NCBI GenBank assembly: GCA_964468345.1
Contig: CAYXVZ010000024.1
Location: 14,117-78,116 of the forward strand
DNA from: DALYLB01 sp964468345
GTDB lineage: Bacteria; Acidobacteriota; Blastocatellia; RBC074
DNA: 64,000 nt
Direction of reading: 5' to 3'
In this document: piece by piece, positions 17,530-28,600 of the stretch
How positions within the stretch are numbered: position 1 is the stretch's first letter
How the letters are laid out: each line of letters opens with the position of its first letter
Made by a program: the position numbers and the translations under genes
Notes under the pieces: model-generated
Databases searched by the model: none
What the model was told of the DNA's origin: nothing
What the model saw: only the letters and a program-made list of their open reading frames with translations

Positions 17530-17942
17530 GGAGGGACGATGTGAATGTAGGCAGGCCGTTTACGGCCTGTGACGATAGTCAAATGACCGCGTCCCGTAGG
17601 GACGCAACGAATCAATGCATCCAATTTCGCACCGTCCCGATGGGACGGTGAAATTTATAATTGCATTTACAGGCCGTAAACGGCCTGCCTACATTCACAT
17701 CGTGCCTCCGGGACGGAGAGCCCGTGAGTAATTACCTCCAAATAGGACATGGACTTTGCATATTGCTAACATAAATATTACTTAGGCTGAGTTGGTAATT
17801 GATGATAATTTTACAATAACTTATCGTAATAAAAATGGACATGCCGGTTACTATAGGTGTTTGTTGCTTGTTTAGTCCAACCTCGAAAAAGAACGCGTAA
17901 GAAACTCACATTACCAACCCTGATTGCTGGAGGTCCATTTCC
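17461..17942. other. Intergenic region right of the IS
   Basis: Holds the right end of the IS, a long inverted repeat (17529-17711), then an AT-rich stretch (about 17755-17870) with many TAAT/TTAT runs. The AT-rich stretch is a plausible promoter region for the following gene, but I could not define -35/-10 boxes with confidence. No coding sequence is seen. Confidence 0.6.
17538..17701. repeat. Long perfect inverted repeat with nested hairpins
   Basis: Perfect 33-nt arms at 17538-17570 and 17669-17701, each containing AGGCAGGCCGTTTACGGCCT. A weaker match extends outwards to 17529 and 17711, reading CCGGAGGGAC and its near complement. Inside are further short palindromes, CGTCCCGTAGGGACG (about 17591) and CCGTCCCGATGGGACGG (about 17632). 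The left edge coincides with the IS end. Confidence 0.85.
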
Positions 17943-20372
17943 GTGAGAATCAACCGATCTCTCTTATCCCTCGTTCTGGGCGCTGTGGTGTTTGGCGTCC
18001 TCTTTGCGGCGATGCTGCTGCACACACAGCGCGGATCGGCGGCGCAGACCTTGCCGGGCGCATTTCGGCGGATCGCGACGCATGACGTCAACGGCGCGGT
18101 GGCGGAGATTGTGACATCGACGCCCAATGGCCGGACATTGATTTACACCAACTCCACTGATGGAAAAATTGGATTCGTGGACATTGCGGATCCGGCATCG
18201 CCCGTCGAAATCGGATCGATCGCGGCCGGCGGCGAACCGACCTCGGTGGCGACCACCCCTGATGGCCGATGGGCCCTGGTCGTTGTGGACGGCACGCCCG
18301 ATAAATTGCAGGTGATCGACCTGGGCGATAACACGATCGAGACGACAATGAACCTTGGCGGTCAGCCGGACTCGATCGCCGTCAGCGCGGATGGAAAGTA
18401 CGCGGCGATTGCGATCGAGAACGAACGCGACGAGACGCTCAACGGCGGACGGATGCCGCAAACCCCCGCGGGCTTTCTGACCATCGTCGACCTCGATGGA
18501 GCGCCTCAGAATTGGAAGCTGCGCAACGTGCAATTGACGGGCCTTGCGACGCGATTTCCCGAAGATCCGGAACCGGAGTTTGTAGACATCAACAGCCAGA
18601 ATCAGGTCGCGGTAACCCTGCAGGAAAATAATCACGTCGTGATCGTGAACCTGGCGGACGGCAAGGTTCTCTCGCATTGGACGGCCGGCACGACGACCCA
18701 TGCCGCCGATACCGCGAATAACGGCGACGTCAATTTCAATGGCCAGATCACAAATGCGCGCCGCGAGCCGGATGCAATCATCTGGACGCCCGGCGGCCGG
18801 CTGCTCACGGCAAACGAAGGCGATTACACCATCGATCTGGCGGGAGGGTTTGCGGGCAGTCGCGATTTCACGATCTTTTCGGCGGATGGAAAGGTCGTCT
18901 TTGAGCCCGGCGCGGATCTCGAAAGAGCCGCGGCGCTGGCGGGCCATTACCCGGACGCTCGCTCCGGTTCGAAGGGGATCGAGCCCGAGGGCGCGGAAGT
19001 CGCGTTCTATGGCGGCATTCCTCATGCCTTCGTCGCGTCGGAGCGAGGAGACTTCATCGCGGTTTATCGCATCGACGATGAGACGAAACCGGTATTGACG
19101 CAGCTTCTGCCGACCGGCGATGCGCCGGAAGGCGTGCATGCGATTTCGCACCGGAATCTGCTGGTCGCATCGAACGAAGGCGACGGAACCATTTCCATTT
19201 ATCAATATGTCGTGGGTTCGAATGGCGCATCGAAGCCGGGCTATCCGCAGGTCACTTCCGGTGCGCCGTGGTGGAGTGCGATGTCGGGACTGGCGCAGGA
19301 TGCAAACGGCAAAATCTACGCCGTGCCCGACAGCATCGTTCGTCCGAGCCGGATTTACACGATTTCTTCGAGCGATCCGATCCGCGTTGAATCGGCCCTC
19401 GTGCTCAATAAGAACTATGATCTGGAAGGCATCGCCATTCGGCCGGAAGGCGGATGGTGGCTGGTCAGCGAAGGCGCGGGAGCGGCCGGCGCGGCGACAG
19501 CCACGAAGAATCTTTTGATTCAGGTCGCTCCTGACGGCGCGATCGTCCGCGAAATCGAATTGCCGGCCGAGGTCAATGCGCGGCAGTTCCAGTGGGGATT
19601 CGAAGGGGTGACGACAAGCAGCGACGGCTCGCAGGTCTACGTCGCATTCCAGCGCGAGTGGCAGGATGATCCGGCGGGCTTGGTGAAAATCGGCCGCTAT
19701 ACGCCCGCAACGGGCGCATGGGCCTTTTATCGTTATCCGATCGAGGCTGCGCCGAAAATTACGGGCGCCTGGGTCGGCCTGTCTGAAATCGTTCGCATCG
19801 ATGACCAGACCTTTGCCGTTATCGAACGCGACAATCAGCAACGCGACAATACAATTGTTCGACGCTTGTATTCATTTTCAATCGCCGGCCTCACGCCCGC
19901 GCCGGCCGGCGCGACGCCTCCCGTCGTGACCAAGACGCTGCTCCGCGACCTGATCAAGCAGGACGGGTTTCTGGTCGAGAAGGCGGAAGGCCTGCTGTAT
20001 ACCCCGCTCGGCGACTGGATTGTAATCAGCGACAACGACGGCGCGGGGGAAACCCGCGTGACCCGCATTCTGAATCAGAATTACGATCGCTGCCTGCAGG
20101 ATGAACAAAGCGGCGACCTGCTGCGTTTCAATTCCCGCACGGGCGCATATCTGTTTATACGCTGCGGCGGGTTCACTATCGCGGGGCGGGGCGCCATCGA
20201 TCGCGAAGGCTGCGCGCTTCGACTGAATGATGCCCGTGTCTCGGTCAGCGTCGACGATTGCAGCTTCAGCAGCGTCAAAGGCGGTCGCGCCACGGTTCGC
20301 GCCAATGTGTTGGGGCCGGTATTTGAAATCAACGATGAAAACATCGGCGACAACACCTGCGGCTGCCGATAA
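17943..20372 (+). CDS. Secreted beta-propeller protein with esterase-like phytase domain
   Basis: An 809-residue exported protein. A signal peptide spans about residues 8-35 ('LSLVLGAVVFGVLFAAM'). An N-terminal propeller of YVTN-like repeats follows ('GGEPTSVATTPDGRWALVV', 'GGQPDSIAVSADGKYAAIA'), then a second propeller region from about 440 ('NYDLEGIAIRPEGGWWLVSEG', 'FEGVTTSSDGSQVYVAFQREW', 'KAEGLLYTPLGDWIVISDNDG'), which is the esterase-like phytase signature. The last ~85 residues contain six Cys, probably disulfides in an added C-terminal domain. The start is GTG at 17943 with GGAGGT 8 nt upstream. It could hydrolyse phosphate esters outside the cytoplasm, in line with other phosphatases in the window, but catalytic residues cannot be assigned. 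Confidence 0.8.
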   Translation: MRINRSLLSLVLGAVVFGVLFAAMLLHTQRGSAAQTLPGAFRRIATHDVNGAVAEIVTSTPNGRTLIYTNSTDGKIGFVDIADPASPVEIGSIAAGGEPTSVATTPDGRWALVVVDGTPDKLQVIDLGDNTIETTMNLGGQPDSIAVSADGKYAAIAIENERDETLNGGRMPQTPAGFLTIVDLDGAPQNWKLRNVQLTGLATRFPEDPEPEFVDINSQNQVAVTLQENNHVVIVNLADGKVLSHWTAGTTTHAADTANNGDVNFNGQITNARREPDAIIWTPGGRLLTANEGDYTIDLAGGFAGSRDFTIFSADGKVVFEPGADLERAAALAGHYPDARSGSKGIEPEGAEVAFYGGIPHAFVASERGDFIAVYRIDDETKPVLTQLLPTGDAPEGVHAISHRNLLVASNEGDGTISIYQYVVGSNGASKPGYPQVTSGAPWWSAMSGLAQDANGKIYAVPDSIVRPSRIYTISSSDPIRVESALVLNKNYDLEGIAIRPEGGWWLVSEGAGAAGAATATKNLLIQVAPDGAIVREIELPAEVNARQFQWGFEGVTTSSDGSQVYVAFQREWQDDPAGLVKIGRYTPATGAWAFYRYPIEAAPKITGAWVGLSEIVRIDDQTFAVIERDNQQRDNTIVRRLYSFSIAGLTPAPAGATPPVVTKTLLRDLIKQDGFLVEKAEGLLYTPLGDWIVISDNDGAGETRVTRILNQNYDRCLQDEQSGDLLRFNSRTGAYLFIRCGGFTIAGRGAIDREGCALRLNDARVSVSVDDCSFSSVKGGRATVRANVLGPVFEINDENIGDNTCGCR

Positions 20373-20390
20373 CTCCAGGCGATGGCAATC

Positions 20391-20434
20391 GCGCCGGATG
20401 AATAACAGCACAATTCCTGTTACTCATCCGGCGC
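20391..20434 (+). terminator. Candidate terminator hairpin after the propeller gene
   Basis: 18-nt arms (20391-20408 and 20417-20434) with one mismatch, arm text GCGCCGGATGAATAACAG, 19 nt after the stop codon and with an 8-nt loop. There is no U-tract, so intrinsic termination is uncertain. Confidence 0.5.
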
Positions 20435-20461
20435 TATTACCATTGGTGATTCTTGTGAGAG

Positions 20462-20607
20462 CTAAATCAGAACAACCAGCCTTGGGACAACGCTTTTACC
20501 ACGAAGAAACGAAGAGCACGAAGAAAGAGGCATGAAATCTGCTTTCTCTCTTTTCTTCGTGCTCTTCGTTTCTTCGTGGTTGTGCCTTTCTTCCCTGGCT
20601 TGATTTT
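20462..20607. repeat. Repeat element, family 1, copy 3 (inverted)
   Basis: CTAAATCAG at 20462 and CTTGATTTT at 20599 mark the ends. The flank order is reversed relative to copies 1, 2 and 6: CTTGGGACAACGCTTTTACC comes before the core and TGTGCCTTTCTTCCCTGG after it. The core word arms CCACGAAGAAACGAAGAGCA and complement lie at about 20499-20525 and 20553-20580. The rest of the 430-nt gap 20373-20802 has no gene; the last part carries the leader of the receptor gene. Confidence 0.85.
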
Positions 20608-20802
20608 GTCCTCTGCAATGAAAGGCACGTGGAATGCAAATTATTAACATGTTTCTGATGTGTTACTGATTTCAATTTAACGCCCACCTGCCAGACTTCC
20701 TTTTTCGAAAATTCTTCCATCGAAGTTACACGATTCAAAATCAAAAATAAGATCCAGGACAGATTCCGAAAAAGAAATCTATCTTGTGAGAAGGAGTGTG
20801 AG

Positions 20803-23700
20803 ATGACCGGCAGGAAGTCGTTCATATTGATTGTCCGGACTGTATTCATATGCGGGTTGCTGTGGATTGCGCCCAATGCCTGGGCGCAAGGGCAGGCCAT
20901 CGATGGCATTATCGAAGGCTTTGTGAAATCGGAGAACGCCGCGCCCGCGGCGGGGGCAATGGTGCGGGCCGTGAATCAGGGAACCGGTTTTTCGCGCGAA
21001 GCCACAACGGACACCGCGGGCCGTTATTCGTTGCCGCTCTTGCCGCCGGGAACGTATGTCGTCACGGCTGAAACGAACGGATTGCCGAAGGCGACACGTT
21101 CGAATGTGGAGTTGCGCGCGGGCCAGGTCTTGACGGTCGAATTCGAACTCCGTGCAGCCAATATTGCGGAAACCATACAGGTTACGGCGCAGATTCCGCT
21201 GGTGGAGACGGGGCGGACCGTCATCAGCAACACCTATGACGAGCGGACCGTGCGCAGCATTCCAACGGTGGGCCGAAGCCTGCTCGACTTTTTCGTGCTG
21301 CAACCGGGCGTGAATGCGCGGCCGATTTCCACAGGCGGCTCAGGCACGGGAACGCCGACGACGGTGTATGGCGGGCTGGGACTTCGCCAGATGAATGTGG
21401 ACGGCGTTTCGAACAATTTGCAGGGCGGCGCGCGCAATCTGGTGATCAGCCAGGAAGCGATCCAGGAGTTTCAAACAGTCACGAATTTCTCTGCTGAATT
21501 CGGCCGCGTCGGCGGCGGATTACAAAATGCCTTCACACGAGCGGGAGCCAATGACTGGCACGGATCCGCTTATCTTTTCAGCCGCCAGCGGTTCCTGAGC
21601 GCGAAGCCCTTTCTGCTTGCGCCTTCGGCGCCGAAGCCGGAATTTTCCCGCTACAATTATGGCGGTACGGGCAGCGGCCCGATCGTTCGGGATCGCGCCT
21701 TCTTTTTCGTTTCGTATGAACGCTGGATGCAGGATCTGCCGGGCGTTTCGACCATTACCTCGACGAATGCCGCGGCGCTTGGAATTCCGCAAAGCAGCAT
21801 CGGCGCGATCAATCAGACCTTTCGCGCGCATACGCTGACGGCGCGCGCCGATGCGCAATTGAATGCCGACAACCGGCTCTTCGCAAGATACAACTACTAT
21901 TTCGATCGCGAATCGCCGCTGGGCAGCGGCCTGCAGTCGCTCGAAACGCTGGCGCGCTTTGACGAAGATCCGCACTCGGCCACGGCGCAACTCGTCACGA
22001 CGATCAGCCCGCGCATTCTCAATGAAGCCCGTTTCCTGTTCGCCACGCGCGGCATCAGCAACGGGGTTCCCAATCCGGATGCGCCGAACATCAATATCAG
22101 CGGCGTCGGCAGTTTCAATGGAAACTCGAACGGCACGCGCGTGACGCGCGAGCAGGGATTTCAGATCATCGACAACCTGTCGATCAATCTGGGCCGTCAT
22201 TTCATCAAGACGGGGTTTGATCTGCTGCCCGTCAAGTTTCGCGAGCGCACGACCAATATCAACGGGACCTTCACCTTCGGCGGCCTGGCCGCGGTCGCGA
22301 ATGTACGCGGGGCCATCTCTCCGCTCGATCAGTTTCTGTTGACCGAACGCGGCGCAATCGATCCGGCGACCAATCGGCCGTATTCCTATTCGCGCTTTAC
22401 ACAGTCGGTCGGCAAGGAGTTTTTCGAAGCCAGCGTTTTCAACCAGGGCTATTTCCTGCAGGACGATATTCGCGTGAACAATCGGTTGAAGATCAACCTG
22501 GGATTGCGCTACGAACTGTTCCTGCGGCCTGAGGGCAATCTGAATCCGGACCTGCCTGCCACCGGTGTGATTCCGCAGGATTACAATAACTTTGCTCCGC
22601 GCATCGGCATCGCCTGGGATCCGTTCGGCACTGGAAAGACGGTTCTTCGCGGCGGCTACGGCATTTATTACAACACGACGGTTGCACAGACCTTCAATAC
22701 CTTCCTGCGCAGCAACGGCCGCGATTCGATCAACATCAATGTCACGCCGGCCACGCCGGGCGCCCCTGCCTTTACACGAAACAAGGTCACACAACCGGCC
22801 GGCGTTTCGGTTATCTCGGACGTGCGGGTGTTCAATTCCGAATTCGACGATGTGACGACGCATAACTTCTATTTCACCGGCGAGCAGGAATTGATGCGGG
22901 ATCTTTCGCTCTCGGTGACGTATCAGGGAACGCGGGGCCGCAACCTGCCCGTGGCCTTCAATACGAATCTGGCGCAGGCGGGGACCTTGCCGGATGGGCG
23001 CCGTCGCTGGACGTCGACCGGCCGGCCCGATCCGCGGTTCGGCAATATCTTCGTCTCAAACTCGATCGGCGAGCAGGATTATCATGGAATGATCGCGATG
23101 TTGACTAAACGGTTCTCGCGGGGATTTTCGTTCCAGGCTTCCTACCATCTATCGAAAACGAACGGCGCGGCATTCGCGGATGATTTCACGGGCTTCGGCA
23201 TTTTCACCTCGCCCTCCGATCCGCTGGATCTCTCGGTCGATCGCGGCCGCGGCGATTTCGATATGCGCAATCGATTCACCCTGACCGGCGTGGCGGAAAC
23301 GAAATTCGCCCGTCTGAGCGGCCTTGCGGCAGCCGTGATCAACAACTGGCAGCTTTCGAGCCGCGTCATCCTTTCAGACGGCTTCGCCTTCAATGCCACC
23401 ACGGGCGCTGACACGAACGGCGATTCGATCTTCAACGATCGGCCGAGCGGCGTTGCTTACAATGCTTATACGCTGCCGGGGTATGCCACGCTCGACCTGC
23501 GCTTGTCCCGCATCTTGCCGCTCGGAGAAAAGATGCGATTGGAATTGATCGGCGAAGGCTTCAACCTGACCAATCGCCTCAATCCGACCGGCGTCAATCG
23601 CGTCTTCGGTCCGAATGCGACCCCGAACGCCAATTTCAATACCGTCACGTCGGCGGAAACGGCCCGCCAGTTTCAACTCGCGGCGCGCTTCAGTTTTTAA
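20803..23700 (+). CDS. Oar-like TonB-dependent outer-membrane receptor
   Basis: A 965-residue receptor of the same type as the one at 5852-9202. The signal peptide ends near 'NAWAQG' (residue 29). A carboxypeptidase-regulatory-like domain covers about 35-120 ('GFVKSENAAPAAGAMVRAVN', 'AGRYSLPLLPPGTYVV'), then comes a plug region with 'QMNVDGVSNNLQGG' and 'EFGRVGGGLQNAFTRAGAND'. The barrel ends 'QLAARFSF'. ATG 20803 is preceded by AGAAGGAG. It stands as a single gene. The ligand is unknown. Confidence 0.92.
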   Translation: MTGRKSFILIVRTVFICGLLWIAPNAWAQGQAIDGIIEGFVKSENAAPAAGAMVRAVNQGTGFSREATTDTAGRYSLPLLPPGTYVVTAETNGLPKATRSNVELRAGQVLTVEFELRAANIAETIQVTAQIPLVETGRTVISNTYDERTVRSIPTVGRSLLDFFVLQPGVNARPISTGGSGTGTPTTVYGGLGLRQMNVDGVSNNLQGGARNLVISQEAIQEFQTVTNFSAEFGRVGGGLQNAFTRAGANDWHGSAYLFSRQRFLSAKPFLLAPSAPKPEFSRYNYGGTGSGPIVRDRAFFFVSYERWMQDLPGVSTITSTNAAALGIPQSSIGAINQTFRAHTLTARADAQLNADNRLFARYNYYFDRESPLGSGLQSLETLARFDEDPHSATAQLVTTISPRILNEARFLFATRGISNGVPNPDAPNINISGVGSFNGNSNGTRVTREQGFQIIDNLSINLGRHFIKTGFDLLPVKFRERTTNINGTFTFGGLAAVANVRGAISPLDQFLLTERGAIDPATNRPYSYSRFTQSVGKEFFEASVFNQGYFLQDDIRVNNRLKINLGLRYELFLRPEGNLNPDLPATGVIPQDYNNFAPRIGIAWDPFGTGKTVLRGGYGIYYNTTVAQTFNTFLRSNGRDSININVTPATPGAPAFTRNKVTQPAGVSVISDVRVFNSEFDDVTTHNFYFTGEQELMRDLSLSVTYQGTRGRNLPVAFNTNLAQAGTLPDGRRRWTSTGRPDPRFGNIFVSNSIGEQDYHGMIAMLTKRFSRGFSFQASYHLSKTNGAAFADDFTGFGIFTSPSDPLDLSVDRGRGDFDMRNRFTLTGVAETKFARLSGLAAAVINNWQLSSRVILSDGFAFNATTGADTNGDSIFNDRPSGVAYNAYTLPGYATLDLRLSRILPLGEKMRLELIGEGFNLTNRLNPTGVNRVFGPNATPNANFNTVTSAETARQFQLAARFSF

Positions 23701-23701
23701 C

Positions 23702-23805
23702 TTAGAACAAGCAAGAAATGGCTCAGAAAGATTTACCACGAAGAGAAGAAAGGTGCAGGAAGGATGCCTTCTCTCTCTTCTTCGTGGTTTGTGCTTTTCT
23801 TGCTT
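23702..23805. repeat. Repeat element, family 1, shortened copy 4
   Basis: Starts 2 nt after the receptor stop codon with TAGAACAAGCAAGAAA and ends CTTTTCTTGCTTAGT. The core is short: CCACGAAGAGAAGAAAGG against CTCTTCTTCGTGG. Both outer flanks carry the AAGCAAGAAA text, so this copy is two like half-elements facing each other. Confidence 0.7.
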
Positions 23806-23935
23806 AGTGCTCTTTGGAGGAAGTCCTCCGGGAAGCACTCAGTTTGATCTTTGCCTTTAAATTTCGCTTTCCTCACTCGCCCGGCCCCTGTAAAGCAAAG
23901 TCGAAATTTCTTGTTTTTGAGCAAGAAAATTGCGT

Positions 23936-24045
23936 TGTGGGGAAGAGAGAAATGGAAATAACGGAACAAACGAAAAAGAAGGGCTGTCTATTCCGGCTGC
24001 TCCGTTATTTCCGTTTGTTCCGTTTTTCTCGTTTATCGTTTTGGT
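23936..24045. repeat. Word-type inverted repeat (GGAACAAACG words)
   Basis: The left arm GGAAATAACGGAACAAACG (about 23952) faces a right arm made of the same words in a different order, CGTTATTTCCGTTTGTTCCG (about 24002). The arms match by words, not letter for letter along their length. It lies between convergent genes in the 367-nt gap 23701-24067, which is otherwise without genes. Confidence 0.6.
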
Positions 24046-24067
24046 TGCGCATTCGCCGCTCTGGAGT

Positions 24068-24967
24068 TCAGAAGCGTTTGATGGAAAGGACGTCGAAGGT
24101 CTGTTTGATCGTCCGGACAGCTTTATCATAAGTCGCCAGCGCCAGATTGGCGATTAACGCGTCCACGATGGATAGCTGCGCGATGCGGCTGGTCATCGCC
24201 TCGGTGCGGAATTTCGTCTCTCTGGCCATGGTTTCCAGCACCACATCGGCGTATTTCTGAATCGGTGACTTGCCGAAATTGGTAATCACAATCGTGCGCG
24301 CGCCGGCTTCTTTCGCCAGCCGCGTGGCCGTCACCGTTTCTTTGGTGCTTCCGGAGTGGGACACGGTCAGGACAGCCACCCGGCTGTTGGTCAGCGCGGC
24401 GCTGATGGCCTGCTTGTGGGAATCCACCTCCACGATGCAGTTGAGTCCGATGCGCTTCATTCGGTATTGCGCATCCTCGGCGATCGTCTTGGCGCTGCCG
24501 ATGCCGTACACTTCGATCCGCTCGGCGGCGAGCAGGATATCTTTTGCCCGGCGCATGGCCTCGGGCTTGAGCACCCGCAGGGTGTCGCGCAGCACCTGCA
24601 TATTGCTGTGAAAGATCTTTTCGTTCACCGTCGCCTCATCGTCCTCGCGCTCCAGATCCTCGTGAATGAATTGGACCGGCTGGACAATGTCCTGCGCGAG
24701 CGAGATCTTAATTTGCTGAAAACCCGTTGCGCCGATCTGCTTGCAGAGCTTGGTGACCGCGGACTCGCTGACCGACGCCTGCTCTGCCAATTCGGTGATG
24801 GACATCTGCACGACGTTCTCCTTGTGCTCGATCATGAAGTCCACGATACGCCTGCTGGCCGGCCCCAACTGACCACGAACACTCTTCAAAATCGAGCCGA
24901 TCCCTTCAATCGGGGCGCCAGCCATTTTCGTGAGCGGTCCCTTCTTTGCATCCGAACGTGAGCTCAT
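24068..24967 (-). CDS. MurR/RpiR-family transcriptional regulator
   Basis: A 299-residue cytoplasmic regulator with an N-terminal RpiR helix-turn-helix (about 20-100, 'ITELAEQASVSESAVTKLCKQIGATGFQQIKISLAQ') and a C-terminal SIS sugar-phosphate-binding domain (about 130-270, 'RIEVYGIGSAKTIAEDAQYR' and 'AVLTVSHSGSTKETVTATRLAKEAGARTIVIT' in pieces). Such proteins sense phosphosugars and control sugar or amino-sugar genes. The stretch 'MSSRSDAKKGPLTKM' before the HTH offers a second start at residue 15. It is divergent from the large receptor gene at 25640 across a 672-nt region, so it may control that receptor; this is inference. Confidence 0.88.
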   Translation of the reverse strand: MSSRSDAKKGPLTKMAGAPIEGIGSILKSVRGQLGPASRRIVDFMIEHKENVVQMSITELAEQASVSESAVTKLCKQIGATGFQQIKISLAQDIVQPVQFIHEDLEREDDEATVNEKIFHSNMQVLRDTLRVLKPEAMRRAKDILLAAERIEVYGIGSAKTIAEDAQYRMKRIGLNCIVEVDSHKQAISAALTNSRVAVLTVSHSGSTKETVTATRLAKEAGARTIVITNFGKSPIQKYADVVLETMARETKFRTEAMTSRIAQLSIVDALIANLALATYDKAVRTIKQTFDVLSIKRF

Positions 24968-25639
24968 TCTGCTCCTATCTTCGCCGAGCGCGACAATGTA
25001 CCTGACGCAGTACGTTTGTTAGTGGAGTGTAGCCTGACGGGTTCAGGTCGAGGCTGCTGACGGCGAGCAATATAGTTACATTTACCGGATTTCACAATGC
25101 CGAATATCGCGCAACTTACTTCCTCGCGGCGATCGTTTGCGGAATCGCAATAGACGGTGATTGCAAGTCCCTGGCGCTCCGCGCCTATGAGGAAATTACA
25201 GAAATTTGACTTGTCACGGGTGACTTTAGTGAAGTATTTTTACTGTCTCGTACCATTCAACTTCTCGTCAATGACGATACCGCCGCGACATAGGCCCCTA
25301 TGCATACGCATACGACGTGAGGGCAAGCGCGAAGAGTTGGCCCGGACCCACGCTTTGGATTCATCTGTGTCGGCTCGACATATGCCGACTCGCACTTCAG
25401 ATGAAGGTGCCACGTTACCGGCCTAATAAACAGGGAGTTTTCATCGACGCCATCAACGATCATTCGTAACTCGGATGATAACAAGAAATAACATGGTTGT
25501 TTCTTCTCGTCTTCCAGGACGTTAGTCGATATCCGAGACGAGGTATTTCTCCATAACCAACGGAATATTCAGCATCGGTCGAGGTTTGCAAGCGGACCTC
25601 GAGTGGTCTTTGTGTATCTTTTTGAGGAGGAAGTAATTC
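24968..25639. other. Divergent intergenic region between RpiR regulator and receptor
   Basis: 672 nt with no convincing gene. A 12-nt dyad GTCACGGGTGAC at 25213-25224 lies in an AT-richer patch and is a weak operator candidate. A strong Shine-Dalgarno (GAGGAGGAAG, about 25624-25633) ends the region before the receptor start. Short open frames here have no supporting features. Confidence 0.45.
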
Positions 25640-28600
25640 ATGCGTTCCGCGGGATCTTCGTTCTATGGGCGTAGCTGCGCCTTTTTTCAGCAATTACTGC
25701 TGGTTGCATTCATTCTTGCGTCTTTGTGCGTGGCCGCATCCGCGCAAACCGGGTTGGGCGTAATCGAGGGCACGGTGGAAGACGCCAACGGCGGGAAATT
25801 ACCGAATGCCGTGGTGAAGGCATTCAATGAAAACAATGGAACTTCGTTGCAGGTCACGACCGACAGCGAAGGGAGTTTCCGGTTCCCGAGCCTGCCGCTC
25901 GGAAAATACCGCGTGGAAATCACGCTCGGTGGTTTTGCGAAGAAGATTGCGAACGAGGTCACGGTCGATCCCGTCAATCCGGCAAAGCTGAGTGTCGTGA
26001 TGGTGCCGGCGGGCGTTGCCGAAATCGTCAATATCTCTTCGGATGGGCAGTTGCTGCAGACGGAGAACTCGACGCAGGCGGCGACGCTGACGGCGAAAGA
26101 ACTGACCGAGTTGCCGACGCCTTCGCGAAACGTGACGCATCTGATCGTTTCCGAACCTGGCGTCAGCGCGCCGCTGCCGGATCGCACGGGCGCGGGTCTC
26201 AATATCGCAACGACGCCCGGGACGCAGGCGGAGGATTCGGTGCAATCGCTGAACCCAAGCGTGAATGGCGCGCGGCCGACGAACAATTCGCTGCGCTTGA
26301 ACGGCGTGGACGGAACGAACCTGCTCAATCGCGGCGGCGGCCTCGGCAACAATTTGATCGTGCCGCTCGATTCGCTGGAAGTCGTCACAGTGCAGAGCGC
26401 GCTCTATAACTCGCCCACAGGCCGCAACGGCGGTGGCAACATCGAACTCGTCACCCGCACCGGCACCAACCAGTTTCATGGCACGGCGGCGCATTTCCTG
26501 CAAAACGAAAAATTCAACGCCAACGAATTCTTCCTCAATCGCAACGGCAACGGACGGCCGAAATTCCGCCGCAACGAAACCTCGGCGGCCTTTGGCGGGC
26601 CGATTCTCAAGGACAAGCTTTTCTTCTTCGCGAATGTGCAGCGAACCGATTTTCTGTCCGGCTACGCCAGCAACGCGACGGCACGCGTGGGATTGCCTGT
26701 CGGCCTGACCGATGTGCGCACACGCGAGAGCATCGCGGATGTCGCCAATCAGTATTTGCGGAACGGGCAGGCGGACAATGCAACGTTTGCGGCCAATTTT
26801 CTGACTCGCCTGCGGGCCTTTCCTGCCGACCAGCAGTCGGGACTGTTCCAGAAGTTTTTCGGCACGACGAACCCAAACACGAACAACCTTGTCTTTCGCA
26901 CACTGACCGCGGCCGACATTCATCCGGTGGCCGTCAATATTCTCAATCAGAAACGGGAGGGCAAATTCCTGATTCCGTCGCCGACGCCCGATATGCGCAT
27001 CCTGCCGGGAAACGGCGCTTTTGGACGGGAGCAGTTCTTGCAGCAGGTGATTCCGACCGAGGTCAATTCGTGGGCTGGCGTCGGATCGCTGCAGTGGACG
27101 CCGAGAGAGAAAGACCGCTTCCGGCTCAATTACAACCAATCCACGAGCAACGTCCTCGAAGCCTTCGGTTGGGCCGATTCCTCGCCTTCGCCGACGGACG
27201 GCCAGACCAAGGGCTGGTCCACTTCGCTTTCGCATCAACACACCTTCGGCGCGAATCTGGTGAATGATCTGCGGATCGGCTTTTTCGATTTAAGCAATAA
27301 CCGCCTGGCTCGCAATCAGGACATCAAAAATTCCACGCTCGGGATTTTCAATCCGCTCGAAGCGCTCGGCGGCCTGGCGGCGCTGATGCCGACGATCGAC
27401 ATCACGACGCAATTCAGTTCCGGCGGCATCGGCAACGCATGGGATTTTTATGACCGGCAAAAGGTATACAACTTTATCAATACCCTGAGCTATGTGCGTT
27501 CGCGGCATGCGATGCAATTCGGCGCGGAATACCGCCGCATGAATTTGACCGGCGAATTTCAATCGCGCACGAATGGCGATCTTGATTACGACACCTGGGC
27601 CCTGTTTTTCACGGGCCACGGCGCGGCGGGCGGCGGATCGGACCTCGATCAGGGCGATACGCGCCGCAACATGACCGCGCAGGATATCAGTTGGTATGTG
27701 CACGACGACTGGAAAGTGCGCAAAGGCCTGACGCTCAACCTCGGCATGCGTTATGACTTTTTCGGCAACTTCACCGATTCCGACGGCCGCCTCGGCACAT
27801 TCATTACCCCGGCGCTGTCGAAAGAAACCGGCCTACCGGTCGGCTATCAGGTGCCGGAAAACAGCCTGATCTTCAACCAGGGATTCAAGCCATTGGACAT
27901 CGGCCTGTACGTCGAACCGGGCACCCCGATCGATTTGCGAATGATCAACAAGTCGAAGACCGCCTCGACGCTCTTTGACGATTACAACAACTTTGCGCCG
28001 CGCCTCGGTTTCGCATGGTCGCCGAGCTTCCTGCCGAAGTTCGTGCTGCGCGGTGGATACAGCATCTTTTATGAACGGACCTCGGCGTCTTATAAGGTCG
28101 ATTTGCAGCGCGCCGCGCCGTTCTTCATCTATCAGAATGTTCCGGCGCCGGTCGATATGGCCAATCCGTATCCGCGCTTAAACATCAATCCATTCGTCCT
28201 GCCCTTCAATGTGGCCATTGCGCGCAATGCCAACGGGACGCCTCGCTGGATCCGCGGCGACGGCCGGGAATTTCCCGCAACCGAGCCCTTTGGCGCGAAA
28301 AGCAATGTCTATATTCATCCGAAAATCAAAGCGCCTTATATGCAGCAATGGTCGCTCAACACGCAGTATGAAGTGACCAGGGGCATTGCGCTCGATCTGC
28401 GCTACGTCGGTTCGCGCGGCGTCGGGTTGATCGGGCGATACAATGTGGCGCAGGCGATCGATCCGCGCGTGACGGCAGTCAACGGATTCACGGACATTCG
28501 CGATCGCAACCGCTCCACGGCCAATCCGGACGGCGCCTTGATCAACCCCGATTTCTTTGTTCCCACGGAATTCCTCGGACTGAGCCGTTCAGGCGGTTTC

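Noticed and set aside
24968..25639. Riboswitch or small RNA in the long divergent leader
   Set aside because: No recognisable aptamer core or strong conserved stem was found by eye; only a short dyad is reported.
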